Shown piece after piece: positions 1-8,633 of a stretch of DNA of 64,000 nt. Below the pieces are notes generated by a model. That model saw nothing but the letters and a program-made list of their open reading frames with translations, made no database searches and had not been told where the DNA came from. Origin of the DNA: Microthrixaceae bacterium (GTDB lineage: Bacteria > Actinomycetota > Acidimicrobiia > Acidimicrobiales > DATDAH01); contig JACJWK010000014.1 in NCBI GenBank assembly GCA_020637195.1, positions 30,631 through 94,630 on the forward strand, read 5' to 3'. The translations under genes were made by a program, and so were the position numbers. How positions within the stretch are numbered: position 1 is the stretch's first letter; every line of letters begins with the position of its first letter.

Positions 1-1024
1 ACGCCGACCCGTTCGACTGGCGCCTGGCCAGCGCGCCGTCGGGCTCGACCTCGCCGCCCGCGAGGTCGCCCTCTCGGGCGGGACCGACCGGCTTCGACGG
101 CCTCGTGATCGCCACGGGGTGCCGCCCTCGGACCATCGGCGGCGAGGACCTGCCGGCGTGCACGTGCTGCGCACCCTCGACGACGCCGTCGCCCTGCGGG
201 CCGATCTCGAGGCCGGGCCCCGGCGTGTGGTGGTGATCGGCGCCGGCTTCATCGGCTCCGAGGTGGCCGCCGCCTGCCGGGCCCGGGAGCTGCCCGTCAC
301 CGTCGTCGAGGCCCTGCCCGTCCCGCTCGAGCGCGTCCTCGGGGCCGAGATGGGCGCACTCGTCGCCGACCTGCACCGCGCCCACGACGTGGACCTGCGC
401 CTCGGCGTCGGCGTCGACGGGTTCGTCTCGTCCGACGAGGACGGCGGCGACGGCGGTCGTGTCCTCGGGGTCCGGCTCGGCGACGGCACCACCCTGGACG
501 CGGACGTCGTGGTGGTGGGGATCGGCGTGATCCCGAACACCGAGTGGCTCGAGGGGTCGGGGCTCACCCTCGGCAACGGGGTCGTCTGCGACGCCACCAC
601 CCTGGCGGCGCCGGGCGTGGTGGCGGCCGGTGACGTCGCCCGCTGGCCCAACGCCCGGTTCGGCGGCGAACCCGCCCGCATCGAGCACTGGGACAACGCC
701 ATCGAGATGGCGGTCGCCGCCGCCCGGCGGCTGCTCGCCGCCGAGGGCGCTCCGGGCGTCCCGTACGAGCCGGTCCCGTGGTTCTGGAGCGACCTCTACG
801 ACCGCAAGATCCAGCTCGCCGGCACCTCGGGCCCCGACGACGAGGTGCAGGTGGTGCACGGCGACGTCGCCGAGCGCCGCTTCGTGGCCCTCTACGGGCG
901 CGCCGGCCGCCTCGTCGGCGCCCTCGGCTGGAACCGGCCCCGCCACATCATCCAGTGGCGCCAGCGCCTGCTCGCGGGCATGGACTACGCCGCCGCGGTC
1001 GAGCTGGCCCGCTCGGAGCCGTGA
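1..1024 (+). CDS. NAD(P)/FAD-dependent ferredoxin (rubredoxin)-type reductase, 5' end cut off and frameshifted
   Basis: The product would pass electrons from NAD(P)H through FAD to a ferredoxin or rubredoxin. From about 160 the frame is clean: VVVIGAGFIGSE is the second Rossmann GxGxxG, VVVVGIGVIPNTE and AAGDVAR are the family's FAD-side motifs, and the tail (PWFWSDLYDRKIQLAG...) is the reductase C-terminal domain. The N-terminal FAD domain starts outside the window. Within 1-160 the reading switches frame: ADPFDWRL and FDGLVIATG lie in one frame, AVGLDLAAREVALSGG and GVHVLRTLDDA in another. At least three one-base indels are therefore needed, so the GTG at 119 is not a real start. The stop is separated by one base from the next gene's GTG. 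Family assignment is firm; the natural partner is unknown. Confidence 0.85.
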   Translation, partial: RRPVRLAPGQRAVGLDLAAREVALSGGTDRLRRPRDRHGVPPSDHRRRGPAGVHVLRTLDDAVALRADLEAGPRRVVVIGAGFIGSEVAAACRARELPVTVVEALPVPLERVLGAEMGALVADLHRAHDVDLRLGVGVDGFVSSDEDGGDGGRVLGVRLGDGTTLDADVVVVGIGVIPNTEWLEGSGLTLGNGVVCDATTLAAPGVVAAGDVARWPNARFGGEPARIEHWDNAIEMAVAAARRLLAAEGAPGVPYEPVPWFWSDLYDRKIQLAGTSGPDDEVQVVHGDVAERRFVALYGRAGRLVGALGWNRPRHIIQWRQRLLAGMDYAAAVELARSEP

Positions 1025-1025
1025 C

Positions 1026-1670
1026 GTGACCGATCTCGCGTGGGCACTGCTGGCCGCCACCCTCGTCATCGCCGCCCTCGACTGGGTGGCCAAGGCCATC
1101 GGCTCGAAGCCGATGGAGTACGTGTTCAAGCCGCTGACCATGGTGGCGCTGATCGGCGTGGCGCTGGCCCTCGACCCCTCCGACGCCGGCGCCCGGGCCG
1201 CCTTCGTCGTCGCCCTGGTGTTCGGCATGGCCGGCGACGTGTTCCTGATGCTGCCCGACGACAAGCGCTGGTTCGTGTTCGGGCTCGCCTCCTTCCTCGT
1301 CGGCCACCTCGCCTACGTCGTGGGGCTCGTGCTGTTGGGGCTGTCCGTCGGCGCCCTCGTCGTGGGCCTCGTGGTCGTGCTCGTGGCGATGGCCGTGATC
1401 GGGCGGCGCATCGTCGCCGCGGTGCGGTCGGGCGACGAGCCGGCCCTGGCGGCGCCGGTCTCGGTGTACATGGGCGTGATCTCGGTGATGGTCGTCGGTG
1501 CCTTCGGCACCACGCTGCCCGTGGCCATCGGCGGTTCGCTCCTGTTCTTCGCCTCCGACGCCTGCATCGGGTGGAGCCGCTTCGTGCGCCCCCACGCATG
1601 GATGGAGCTGTTCATCATCGTCACCTACCACCTCGGCCAGATCGGCCTGGTGCTGGCGCTGACCGCCTGA
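1026..1670 (+). CDS. YhhN family membrane protein (lysoplasmalogenase-like)
   Basis: A 214-residue integral membrane protein with about seven to eight hydrophobic helices. It matches the YhhN/TMEM86 family, whose characterised members hydrolyse the vinyl-ether bond of lysoplasmalogens. The conserved family pattern is visible: MAGDVFLMLPDD in the first third (acidic pair after a glycine), GHLAYVVG, and FFASDACIGW with YHLGQIGLV near the end. The GTG start at 1026 begins one base after the stop of the upstream reductase, so the two are probably co-transcribed. Whether this bacterium makes plasmalogens cannot be judged from the window, so the substrate is inferred from the family only. Confidence 0.85.
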   Translation: MTDLAWALLAATLVIAALDWVAKAIGSKPMEYVFKPLTMVALIGVALALDPSDAGARAAFVVALVFGMAGDVFLMLPDDKRWFVFGLASFLVGHLAYVVGLVLLGLSVGALVVGLVVVLVAMAVIGRRIVAAVRSGDEPALAAPVSVYMGVISVMVVGAFGTTLPVAIGGSLLFFASDACIGWSRFVRPHAWMELFIIVTYHLGQIGLVLALTA

Positions 1671-1797
1671 CCCGTCGCGCCGTCGGCGCGCCGGATCGAG
1701 GCGCCGCTCTGTCGGGATCGGCGGCCGCGGTCGCGAGAACCTCCTCGGGGCCGTGGTGGCGTCAACCCGCGGGGCCGCGGGGTCGATACTGGTGGTC

Positions 1798-2799
1798 ATG
1801 ACGCCCCGGACGATCGCCCGACTGGTCGCCGCGGCGGCGCTCGCGGCGGTCGTCGCGGTCGCGGCCGCGGAGGTCGCGACCCCTGCGGCCGCCGCTCCGC
1901 CGCTGTCGTCGTGCCCGGTCTTCCCGTCGAACAGCTACTGGCACGCCGACGTGTCCGACCTGCCGGTCCTTCCCGAGTCGGACGCGTACGTGCGCAGCAT
2001 CGGCCGCACGGCCCCGCTCAAGGCCGACTTCGGCAGCGGCACGTGGAACGGTGGCCCGATCGGCATCCCGTTCATGCGCGAGGACGGCGACACCCGGCGG
2101 GTGCGGGTGACGTTCCGCTGGCCCGACGAGAGCGACCCCGGTCCCTACCCCGTGCGGCGTTGGCCCCGGATCGAGGGCGGCCGCGACAGCACCGGTGACC
2201 GCCACATCCTGGCCGTCGACACCGAGTCGTGCCGCCTCTACGAGCTGTACGACGCCCACAAGGCCGACGGCCGCCGCCACTGGCGGGCCGGATCCGGGGC
2301 GATCTTCGACCTGCGCAGCAACGCCCTGCGCCCCGACGGGTGGACGTCGGCCGACGCCGCCGGCCTGCCGATCTTCCCCGGGCTCGTCCGCTACTTCGAG
2401 GCCCGCCGCGACGCCATCGACCACGCCATCCGCTTCACCGCGCCGCGCACGCAGGACACGTACGTGTGGCCGGCCCGCCACGAGGCGTCGAGCGACCCCG
2501 ATCCCGACCTGCCGCCGATGGGCACCTGGTTCCGGTTGCGGGGCGACGTGGACCTCACCGGCTACTCCGGCGAGGCGCGGGCCGTGCTGGAGGCCCTGAA
2601 GGTGCACGGCATGATCCTGGCCGACAACGGCTCGCCCTGGTACCTGAGCGGCGCGCCCAACCGGAAGTGGGACAACGACGCCCTGCGGGCGCTCGGGGAC
2701 TTCACCGGCGCCGACTTCGAGGCCGTCGACGCCTCGTGCCTCCAGGTGGCGCCGGACTCGGGCGCCGTCCGCGCCACGCTCCCCGGCCGCTGCCGCTGA
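1798..2799 (+). CDS. Secreted protein of unknown function
   Basis: A 333-residue protein with a clear Sec signal peptide (MTPRTIARL followed by a long Ala/Val core ending in PAAAAPP). The mature part begins SSCPVFPSNSYWHADVSDLPV and has the look of a family of secreted actinobacterial proteins without known role. It contains many Trp/Tyr/Asp residues, a central RHILAVDTESCRLYELYDAH segment and a C-terminal cysteine pair. The ATG at 1798 was preferred over a GTG at 1753 because a GATACT -10-like box lies seven bases upstream and the signal peptide then starts at residue 1. No catalytic motif is recognised. It converges on the metallophosphoesterase gene. Confidence 0.75.
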   Translation: MTPRTIARLVAAAALAAVVAVAAAEVATPAAAAPPLSSCPVFPSNSYWHADVSDLPVLPESDAYVRSIGRTAPLKADFGSGTWNGGPIGIPFMREDGDTRRVRVTFRWPDESDPGPYPVRRWPRIEGGRDSTGDRHILAVDTESCRLYELYDAHKADGRRHWRAGSGAIFDLRSNALRPDGWTSADAAGLPIFPGLVRYFEARRDAIDHAIRFTAPRTQDTYVWPARHEASSDPDPDLPPMGTWFRLRGDVDLTGYSGEARAVLEALKVHGMILADNGSPWYLSGAPNRKWDNDALRALGDFTGADFEAVDASCLQVAPDSGAVRATLPGRCR

Positions 2800-2879
2800 C
2801 CGCCCCGACGCCACCGTCTCGCTGACCGCCGGGTCACCCGGGCGGGCCCGGGGGGCCCAGGGGGGAGCGGAACGTCGGG

Positions 2880-4010
2880 TCAGCGCCAGCGGTGGTTGAA
2901 GCTGCGCTGGTCGAGGCGGCCCGGGGACCAGCGGCCCCAGAGCGTGCCGGCCGCCCGGCGCGAGTACTCGATCCACGGCGTGCAGGACGGGTCCTCGGTC
3001 CGCCAGGTGACCTGGCGGATGCCGGCGTCGTGCACGGTGTAGGCCGCCCACGTGCCGGGATAGTCCTGCGGCGACCCGACCTCGGTGAGCACGACGCCAC
3101 CCACCTGCCGCTTGCGGTTGCGGTGGGTGTGGCCGCTCGTGACGAAGGCGTTGGGGTTGCCGGCGACGATCTCGTCGAGGAAGCGGGACGTGTGCCGGCC
3201 CCGCACCCCCGGCGGGTAGAAGTACGACCACCGCAGGGGCTCGAGGTGGTGGTGCAGGCCGATCCAGACGGGGAGCGAGGTGGACGACACCGCCTCGCGC
3301 AGGCCCTCGTGGAGGTGGTCGACCCGGCCCCGGCGGTCGCCGAGGCGGGTGGAGTCCAAGAGCACGATGCGCAGCGCGGGCACGTCGAACCACCGCACCC
3401 CGTCGGGGATGGGTGCGAGGCCGATCTTCTCGAGCGCGTCGTTCGGGTCGATCTCGCGGCGGGCCTCGACGTCGTGGTTGCCGGGCACCGCGTCGGCCAC
3501 GAGGCCCGCCTCGTCGAGCAGGTCCCGGAAGCGGAGCCAGTTGTCGACCTCGCCGTGGTGGGTCACGTCGCCCTTGGCCACGAGCCGCTCCGCGCCCCAC
3601 GCGGCGGCCTCGGCGAACGCGGCGCGCGCCATGCGCACGGTGTAGGGCTCGTCGGGCTGGGGCTTCTCGCGCATCGTGTGGAACATGCCGTAGGTGCGAC
3701 AGCCGATGTGGGTGTCGCTGACGGTGGCGAAGCGGTAGCGCTCGGGGCCCGGGAGTGCCGCCAGCGTCCGGAACGGAAGCTCGATGCGCCCGCCGGGCAC
3801 GCCGTCGCCCGCCAGCACGACCGCGCCCGGCGTGTCGGGCGTCAGCCCGCGGAACGAGCGCACCCCGGGGCCGCCGTCGGTGTGCAGCTCGACCGCGTCG
3901 TCGCCCACGGCGAGCTCGACCCGGCCGGGCCCGAGACGACCCCAGGCCACCTGGACCGCGTCCTGGTCGACGGCGAACACGCCCAGGCGGGCCGCGCGGG
4001 GTCGGGCCAC
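2880..4010 (-). CDS. Metallophosphoesterase (calcineurin-like)
   Basis: A 376-residue protein. The first ~90 residues form a beta-rich domain (VFAVDQDAVQVAW...VELHTD) like the fibronectin-type leader of purple acid phosphatase relatives. The catalytic domain follows with all metal-ligand blocks: SDTHIG (about residue 98), AKGDVTHHGE, PGNHDVEAR, GLHHH and SGHTHRN. It should hydrolyse phosphoesters using a bimetal centre; the substrate is unknown. No signal peptide is seen, so it is probably cytoplasmic. Its ATG lies one base after the stop of the M1 aminopeptidase gene, so the two are likely one transcript. Confidence 0.88.
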   Translation of the reverse strand: MARPRAARLGVFAVDQDAVQVAWGRLGPGRVELAVGDDAVELHTDGGPGVRSFRGLTPDTPGAVVLAGDGVPGGRIELPFRTLAALPGPERYRFATVSDTHIGCRTYGMFHTMREKPQPDEPYTVRMARAAFAEAAAWGAERLVAKGDVTHHGEVDNWLRFRDLLDEAGLVADAVPGNHDVEARREIDPNDALEKIGLAPIPDGVRWFDVPALRIVLLDSTRLGDRRGRVDHLHEGLREAVSSTSLPVWIGLHHHLEPLRWSYFYPPGVRGRHTSRFLDEIVAGNPNAFVTSGHTHRNRKRQVGGVVLTEVGSPQDYPGTWAAYTVHDAGIRQVTWRTEDPSCTPWIEYSRRAAGTLWGRWSPGRLDQRSFNHRWR

Positions 4011-4011
4011 G

Positions 4012-6630
4012 TCAGCCGCCGAACGCCCGCGCCAGGCGGTCGGCCTCGCGTCGCCGCAGCGCGACGTTGACCCCGAGGCGCTCGAGGTGCTGGGCGATGG
4101 TGCGAGCGCCCTGCGGGACCGGGTGGGCCTGGAGGAACGTGGTGACGTCGGCCGCGAGGTCGGGGGTGGAGAGCCAGCGCACTCCCTCGAGGAGCCGGGC
4201 GATGCTGTTCGACGGAAGGCGGGCGCCGACGTCGTCCCAGCGCTCGCGCAGGAACGCCCAGGCGTCCGGGCCCCGCTCGCGGTTGATGAGGGCGCGTCGC
4301 AGCACGAACGGGGCGTCCTGGCTGCGCACCTCGGTCAGGCTCATCCTCAACGTGTCGGCAAACACCCCCGGGTCGTTGAAGTCCGCGAGGCAGCGGAGGT
4401 AGCGCTGCTCGTCCTGGGGGGTGGTGGCCGACCGGTGGCGGGCCACGAAGGCCGCGTGGTCGTCGGGCCCGCCCGTCGCGGCGATGACCGCGACCGCGGC
4501 GGCGGCCAGGCTCGGGTCGACGGCGGCGTCGCCGGCGTCGTGGGCGGCGAGGACGGCCCGCGCCCGCGACACGACGCCCGGATCCGCCCCCGTCGTGCCG
4601 AGGGCCGAGAACAGCGCGGCGCGGAGCTCGCGTGTGCGATCCGACTCGTCCGGTGCGCCGGTGGCGCCCAGCCGGTCGGAGGCCGGGGTGACGAGCTCGC
4701 GGACGAAGGCCTGGAACCGGGCACGGGGCTCGCCGTCGAGCAGCCGCTCGAGGGCGTCGACGGCCCCCAGCAGCCGCTGCCAGACCGCGAGGTCGGTCTC
4801 GGCGGCGAACCCGCGGGCGAACTCGCAGAACTCGGGTGTCGTCGTGCGGCCCGCCAGCACCGACGCCCACGTGTCGTCGACGAGGCCGTAGCGCTCGACG
4901 GGGGCCAGCACCTCCTGGGCCCGCTCGGTGAGGGCGGCCCGCAGCCCGGCGTCGTAGTCCACCCGGTAGAAGCCGGTGCCGTTGGCGTTGGCCTGCACCC
5001 AGGCGACGTCGCCGAGCTCGAGCTCGAGGCCGTCGCCCTCGACGAGGGCCCGCTCCACCCGGGCGCCGCTCACCGCGACGTCCGGACCGTCGGCCCCGAC
5101 CGTGCCGGTGCCGGCGCGGAGCAGGACCGGGACCGACCACGTCGGGGTCTCGGTGGCGTGCGCGGTGCCCGTCTCGCCGCCGCCGCCGTCGCCGTCGCCG
5201 GTCCCGTCCGCGAAGGCGAAGCGCTCCTGGCGCAGTCGCACCCCGGCGGCGGTCCGCTCGACGGTGAGCAGCGGGTAGCCGCCCTGGAAGATCCAGCTGT
5301 CCATCACCCGGCGGACGGGTGCGTCCGGGTTGGCCGCCTCGATGGCGTCCCAGAGGTCGGTGGTCTCGGTGTTGGCGTACCGGTGGGCCGCGAGATAGCC
5401 CCGGATCCCGGTGCGGAACTCGTCGGCGCCGAGCCACTGCTCGAGCATCCGCACGACGGCGGCGCCCTTCTCGTAGGTGAGCACGTCGAACATCCCCTCG
5501 GAGTCGGCGGGCGACACCACGTCGAACTCGATGGGCCGGGTCGAGGTGAGCGAGTCCACGTCGAACGCCGCGGAGCGCGAGAGCCCGAAGTCGACCCACC
5601 GCTCCCACTCGGGGCGGAAGGCGTCCGTGCAGAGCATCTCCATGAACGTGGCGAAGGCCTCGTTCAGCCAGATGCCGTTCCACCACTTCATGGTCACGAG
5701 GTCGCCGAACCACATGTGGGCCAGCTCGTGGGCGATGACGTCGACGACCCGGGCCAGCTCGGGCTGGGTGACGTCGTCCGGGTCGACGAGCAGGAGGACC
5801 TCCCGGAAGGTGACGCAGCCGAGGTTCTCCATTGCCCCGAACGCGAAGTCGGGCACGGCCACGAGATCGAGCTTGTCGCCGGGATAGGGGATGGCGTAGT
5901 AGTCCTCGAAGAACGCCAGGGCGAAGGTGCCGACCTCGAGGGCGAAGCGGGCGAGGTGGCCCTTGCCCAGCGGGTGCACCACCCGCAGGGGCGTGCCCCC
6001 CGCGTCGACCGCCTCGGTGGCCTCGAGGGGGCCGACGACGAAGGCCACGAGGTAGGTGGACATCACCATGGTGTCGGCGAAGGTGACCGCGACCCGCCCG
6101 TCGCCGACGGCCTCGCGCGCGACCTCGGCGGCGTTCGACACGGCGAGCAGGCCCTCGTCCACCTCGAGGGTGACGCCGAAGCTGGCCTTGAACTCGGGCT
6201 CGTCCCAGCACGGGAAGGCCCGCCGGGCGGACGTGGCCTCGAACTGGGTGGTGGCCAGCACGCGCTCGACGCCGTCGTCGTCGGTGAACGTGCTGCGGTA
6301 GAAGCCGTGCAGCTTGTCGTTGAGGATGCCGGCGAACGAGGCGTGGACGGTCCACGGCCCCGCCGCGGCGGGCTCCTCGAGCACCAGCGTGGCCCGCTCG
6401 CGCTCGTCGTCGAGCGTGACGGTGGCGTTGCGGCGGATGCCCTCGGGGTTCTCCAGCCAGGCCTCGTCGATGGTGAGCTCGGCGGCGTTGAGCAGCACCT
6501 CGTCGATCTCGTCGGCGACGTCCACGCGCACCGCCACCCGGCCGGCGAACGTCCCCGCGTCGAGGTCGGGGGCCAGCCGCAGGTCGTAGTGCGAGGGCAC
6601 GACCGTGCGGGGCAGGCGGTAGGGGTCCAT
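4012..6630 (-). CDS. pepN: M1 family zinc aminopeptidase (aminopeptidase N type)
   Basis: An 872-residue zinc exopeptidase that removes N-terminal residues from peptides. The exopeptidase motif GAMEN is at about 265-269. The zinc site HELAH is at about 301-305, with the second glutamate in WLNEAFATF 24 residues after its first histidine, as required for M1 enzymes. The length and the C-terminal ERAP1-like helical domain (from about 520) match full-length actinobacterial PepN. There is no signal peptide. A perfect leaderless -10 (TAACCT on the minus strand, 6637-6642) sits six bases before the ATG. It shares a 51-base divergent promoter region with the kinase gene and precedes the phosphoesterase gene. 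Confidence 0.95.
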   Translation of the reverse strand: MDPYRLPRTVVPSHYDLRLAPDLDAGTFAGRVAVRVDVADEIDEVLLNAAELTIDEAWLENPEGIRRNATVTLDDERERATLVLEEPAAAGPWTVHASFAGILNDKLHGFYRSTFTDDDGVERVLATTQFEATSARRAFPCWDEPEFKASFGVTLEVDEGLLAVSNAAEVAREAVGDGRVAVTFADTMVMSTYLVAFVVGPLEATEAVDAGGTPLRVVHPLGKGHLARFALEVGTFALAFFEDYYAIPYPGDKLDLVAVPDFAFGAMENLGCVTFREVLLLVDPDDVTQPELARVVDVIAHELAHMWFGDLVTMKWWNGIWLNEAFATFMEMLCTDAFRPEWERWVDFGLSRSAAFDVDSLTSTRPIEFDVVSPADSEGMFDVLTYEKGAAVVRMLEQWLGADEFRTGIRGYLAAHRYANTETTDLWDAIEAANPDAPVRRVMDSWIFQGGYPLLTVERTAAGVRLRQERFAFADGTGDGDGGGGETGTAHATETPTWSVPVLLRAGTGTVGADGPDVAVSGARVERALVEGDGLELELGDVAWVQANANGTGFYRVDYDAGLRAALTERAQEVLAPVERYGLVDDTWASVLAGRTTTPEFCEFARGFAAETDLAVWQRLLGAVDALERLLDGEPRARFQAFVRELVTPASDRLGATGAPDESDRTRELRAALFSALGTTGADPGVVSRARAVLAAHDAGDAAVDPSLAAAAVAVIAATGGPDDHAAFVARHRSATTPQDEQRYLRCLADFNDPGVFADTLRMSLTEVRSQDAPFVLRRALINRERGPDAWAFLRERWDDVGARLPSNSIARLLEGVRWLSTPDLAADVTTFLQAHPVPQGARTIAQHLERLGVNVALRRREADRLARAFGG

Positions 6631-6636
6631 CCGAGC

Positions 6637-6642
6637 AGGTTA
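6637..6642 (-). promoter_or_regulatory. Leaderless -10 box of the M1 aminopeptidase gene
   Basis: TAACCT on the minus strand, exactly six bases before the ATG at 6630. That spacing puts the transcription start on or next to the A of the start codon, and no Shine-Dalgarno sequence precedes it. Confidence 0.6.
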
Positions 6643-6666
6643 GGGGGCGGCTCGCGGGGCGCGCGG

Positions 6667-6672
6667 TAGCCT
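6667..6672 (+). promoter_or_regulatory. -10 box of the PfkB kinase gene
   Basis: TAGCCT nine bases before the GTG at 6682. The leader would be at most about three bases. It faces the TAACCT box of the divergent aminopeptidase gene. Confidence 0.5.
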
Positions 6673-6681
6673 CCACCGCTC

Positions 6682-7686
6682 GTGAGCGACAACACCTCCT
6701 CCAGCGCCGGCCCCCTCGACGTCGTGGGCATCGGCAACGCCATCGTCGACGTGATCAGCCCGGTCGAGGAGTCGTTCCTCGCCGAGCACGGGCTCGTGAA
6801 GGGGGCGATGGGCCTGATCGACGCCGAGCGCGCGGAGACGCTCTACGCGGCGATGCCCCCGGCCGAGGAGAGCTCGGGCGGCTCGGTGGCCAACACCATC
6901 GCCGGCGTGGCCTCGTTCGGCGGGACCGCCGGATTCGTGGGCAAGGTGCGCGACGACCAGCTCGGCGAGATCTTCACCCACGACATCACGTCGTTGGGCA
7001 TCGCCTTCGCGTCCCGGCCGGCCACCGAGGGCCCGTCCACGGCCCGGTGCCTCATCGCGGTGACGCCCGACGCCGAGCGCACCCTCAACACGTTCCTCGG
7101 GACCGCCGGCCTGCTCGGCCCCGACGACGTGGACGAGGCCCTGGTCATGCGGGGTCGGGTCGTCCTCGCCGAGGGCTACCTGTGGGACGTGCCGTCGGCG
7201 AAGGAGGCCATCGTCAAGGCCATGGACCACGCCCGCTCGGCGGGCAACCGCGTGGCCCTCAGCCTGTCGGACTCGTTCTGCGTCGACCGGTACCGCGACG
7301 AGTTCCGGTCGCTGGTGAACGAGCGGGTGGACGTCCTGTTCGCCAACGAGGCCGAGATCACCTCGCTCTACGAGGTCGACCGTTGGGAGGCGGCCCGCGA
7401 CGAGGTCCGGGGCCGCTGCGAGATCGCCTGCCTCACCCGCAGCGAGAAGGGCTCGGTCATCGTCACCGCGGACGAGGAGCACGTGATCCCCATCCACTCG
7501 CACGGCGACGTGGTCGACACGACGGGCGCCGGCGACCTCTACGCCGCCGGGTTCCTGCACGGGCTCACCACAGGCCAGGACCTCGAGCGCTGCGGCCGCC
7601 TGGCCGCCCTCGCCGCCGGCGAGGTCATCAGCCACTACGGCGCCCGTCCCGAGACCTCCCTCGCCGAGCTCGCGGCGTCGCTCTGA
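6682..7686 (+). CDS. PfkB family carbohydrate/adenosine kinase
   Basis: A 334-residue ribokinase-fold kinase. GIGNAIVDV opens the fold, SSGGSVANTIAGVASFGG is the substrate-side PfkB signature 1, and DTTGAGDLYAAGFLHG near residue 276 is signature 2 with the catalytic aspartate. The sequence resembles the adenosine-kinase/ribokinase branch (NEAEITSLYE, SHYGARPETSL), so adenosine or a related nucleoside is the likely substrate, but this cannot be fixed from sequence alone. The GTG start is set by the upstream TAGCCT box and by alignment of the first beta strand. It is followed after 47 bases by the crotonase gene, which has its own -10. Confidence 0.88.
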   Translation: MSDNTSSSAGPLDVVGIGNAIVDVISPVEESFLAEHGLVKGAMGLIDAERAETLYAAMPPAEESSGGSVANTIAGVASFGGTAGFVGKVRDDQLGEIFTHDITSLGIAFASRPATEGPSTARCLIAVTPDAERTLNTFLGTAGLLGPDDVDEALVMRGRVVLAEGYLWDVPSAKEAIVKAMDHARSAGNRVALSLSDSFCVDRYRDEFRSLVNERVDVLFANEAEITSLYEVDRWEAARDEVRGRCEIACLTRSEKGSVIVTADEEHVIPIHSHGDVVDTTGAGDLYAAGFLHGLTTGQDLERCGRLAALAAGEVISHYGARPETSLAELAASL

Positions 7687-7719
7687 CCGTCGCCTTCTGG
7701 CTCCCGAACGGTGGAGCGG

Positions 7720-7725
7720 TAGCGT
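7720..7725 (+). promoter_or_regulatory. -10 box of the crotonase gene
   Basis: TAGCGT eight bases before the ATG at 7734, with no Shine-Dalgarno in the interval. It is consistent with a leaderless or near-leaderless transcript. Confidence 0.5.
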
Positions 7726-7733
7726 CGCGGGCC

Positions 7734-8594
7734 ATGGGGTACGAGTGCTTCGACGTCGAGATCGCCGACCAGGTGGCGCACCTGCGCCTGAACCGGGGGG
7801 ACGAGCTCAACACCATGACCCCCGCCTTCTGGCGGGAGCTGCCCGAGATCGTCGACCGCATCGACGCCGAGGGCTCGGCCCGGGTGATCGTGCTGTCGTC
7901 CACGGGGAAGCACTTCAGCGCGGGCATGGACCTGAGCGTGTTCACCGGCGGCGGGGGCGTGCTCGGCGGGGGCGGCTCGGTCGACGGTGAGCCGGTCGAG
8001 GTGGGCCGCCAGCGGGCCATCCTGCGCGAGGGCGTGCGGGTGCTCCAGGACACCTTCACGTGCCTCGAGCGGGCCCGCATGCCGGTGCTCGCCGCCATCC
8101 AGGGCGGGTGCATCGGTGGCGCGGTCGACCTGGTCACCGCCGCCGACTGCCGCTACGCCACCGCTGACGCCTTCTTCTGCATCCAGGAGATCAACATCGG
8201 CATGACCGCCGACGTCGGCACGCTCCAGCGCCTGCCCAAGATCATCCCCGAGGGCGTCGCCCGCGAGCTCGCGTACACCGGCCGCCGGATGCCGGCCGAG
8301 CGGGCGGTCGAGGTGGGCCTCGTGAACCAGGTGTTCGCCACGCACGACGACCTGCTCGCCGGGGTGATGGAGATCGCCGCCGAGATCGCCAGCAAGTCGC
8401 CGCTGGCCATCTGGGGCACCAAGGAGTCGATCAACTTCACCCGCGACCACTCGGTGGCCGACGCCCTCGACTTCATCGCCACCTGGCAGACCGGCATGTT
8501 CCAGCCGGGCGACATGCTCGAGTGCTTCGCGGCGAAGTCCGAGCAGCGGGTGCCGAAGTTCCAGGGCCTCCCGCCCCGCCCCGGCGGCCTGTAG
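7734..8594 (+). CDS. Crotonase family protein, dienoyl-CoA isomerase type
   Basis: A 286-residue enoyl-CoA hydratase/isomerase superfamily protein. The CoA pocket motifs are STGKHFSAGMDL and IQGGCIGGAVDLVTAADCRYA. Three acidic residues occupy the positions typical of delta(3,5)-delta(2,4)-dienoyl-CoA isomerase (ECH1): Asp in GAVDL, Glu in IQEINIGM and Asp in TADVGTLQRLPK. The C-terminal stretch (SKSPLAIWGTKESINFTRDHSVADAL) also resembles ECH1. It probably helps degrade unsaturated fatty acids with odd-position double bonds. The ATG at 7734 was chosen over far-upstream in-frame starts because the -10 box and the family N-terminus begin there. It converges on the SnoaL-like gene across a hairpin. 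Confidence 0.88.
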   Translation: MGYECFDVEIADQVAHLRLNRGDELNTMTPAFWRELPEIVDRIDAEGSARVIVLSSTGKHFSAGMDLSVFTGGGGVLGGGGSVDGEPVEVGRQRAILREGVRVLQDTFTCLERARMPVLAAIQGGCIGGAVDLVTAADCRYATADAFFCIQEINIGMTADVGTLQRLPKIIPEGVARELAYTGRRMPAERAVEVGLVNQVFATHDDLLAGVMEIAAEIASKSPLAIWGTKESINFTRDHSVADALDFIATWQTGMFQPGDMLECFAAKSEQRVPKFQGLPPRPGGL

Positions 8595-8608
8595 CCCGCA
8601 GCAGGTGG

Positions 8609-8633
8609 CCGCCGGCGCTCAGCGCGCCGGCGG
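8609..8633. terminator. Bidirectional hairpin between convergent genes
   Basis: Ten-base-pair perfect stem (arms 8609-8618 and 8624-8633, CCGCCGGCGC and its complement) with a five-base loop. It lies between the crotonase stop and the stop of the minus-strand gene and overlaps the latter. No T tract follows, as is common in high-GC actinobacteria. Confidence 0.6.

Noticed and set aside
119..121. GTG at 119 as start of the ferredoxin reductase
   Set aside because: Upstream sequence still encodes family motifs in other frames, so the true start is outside the window.
3784..6669. A 961-residue plus-strand protein opposite the aminopeptidase
   Set aside because: Exact antisense of a complete M1 aminopeptidase; composition is Arg/Gly/Val/His rich without domains.
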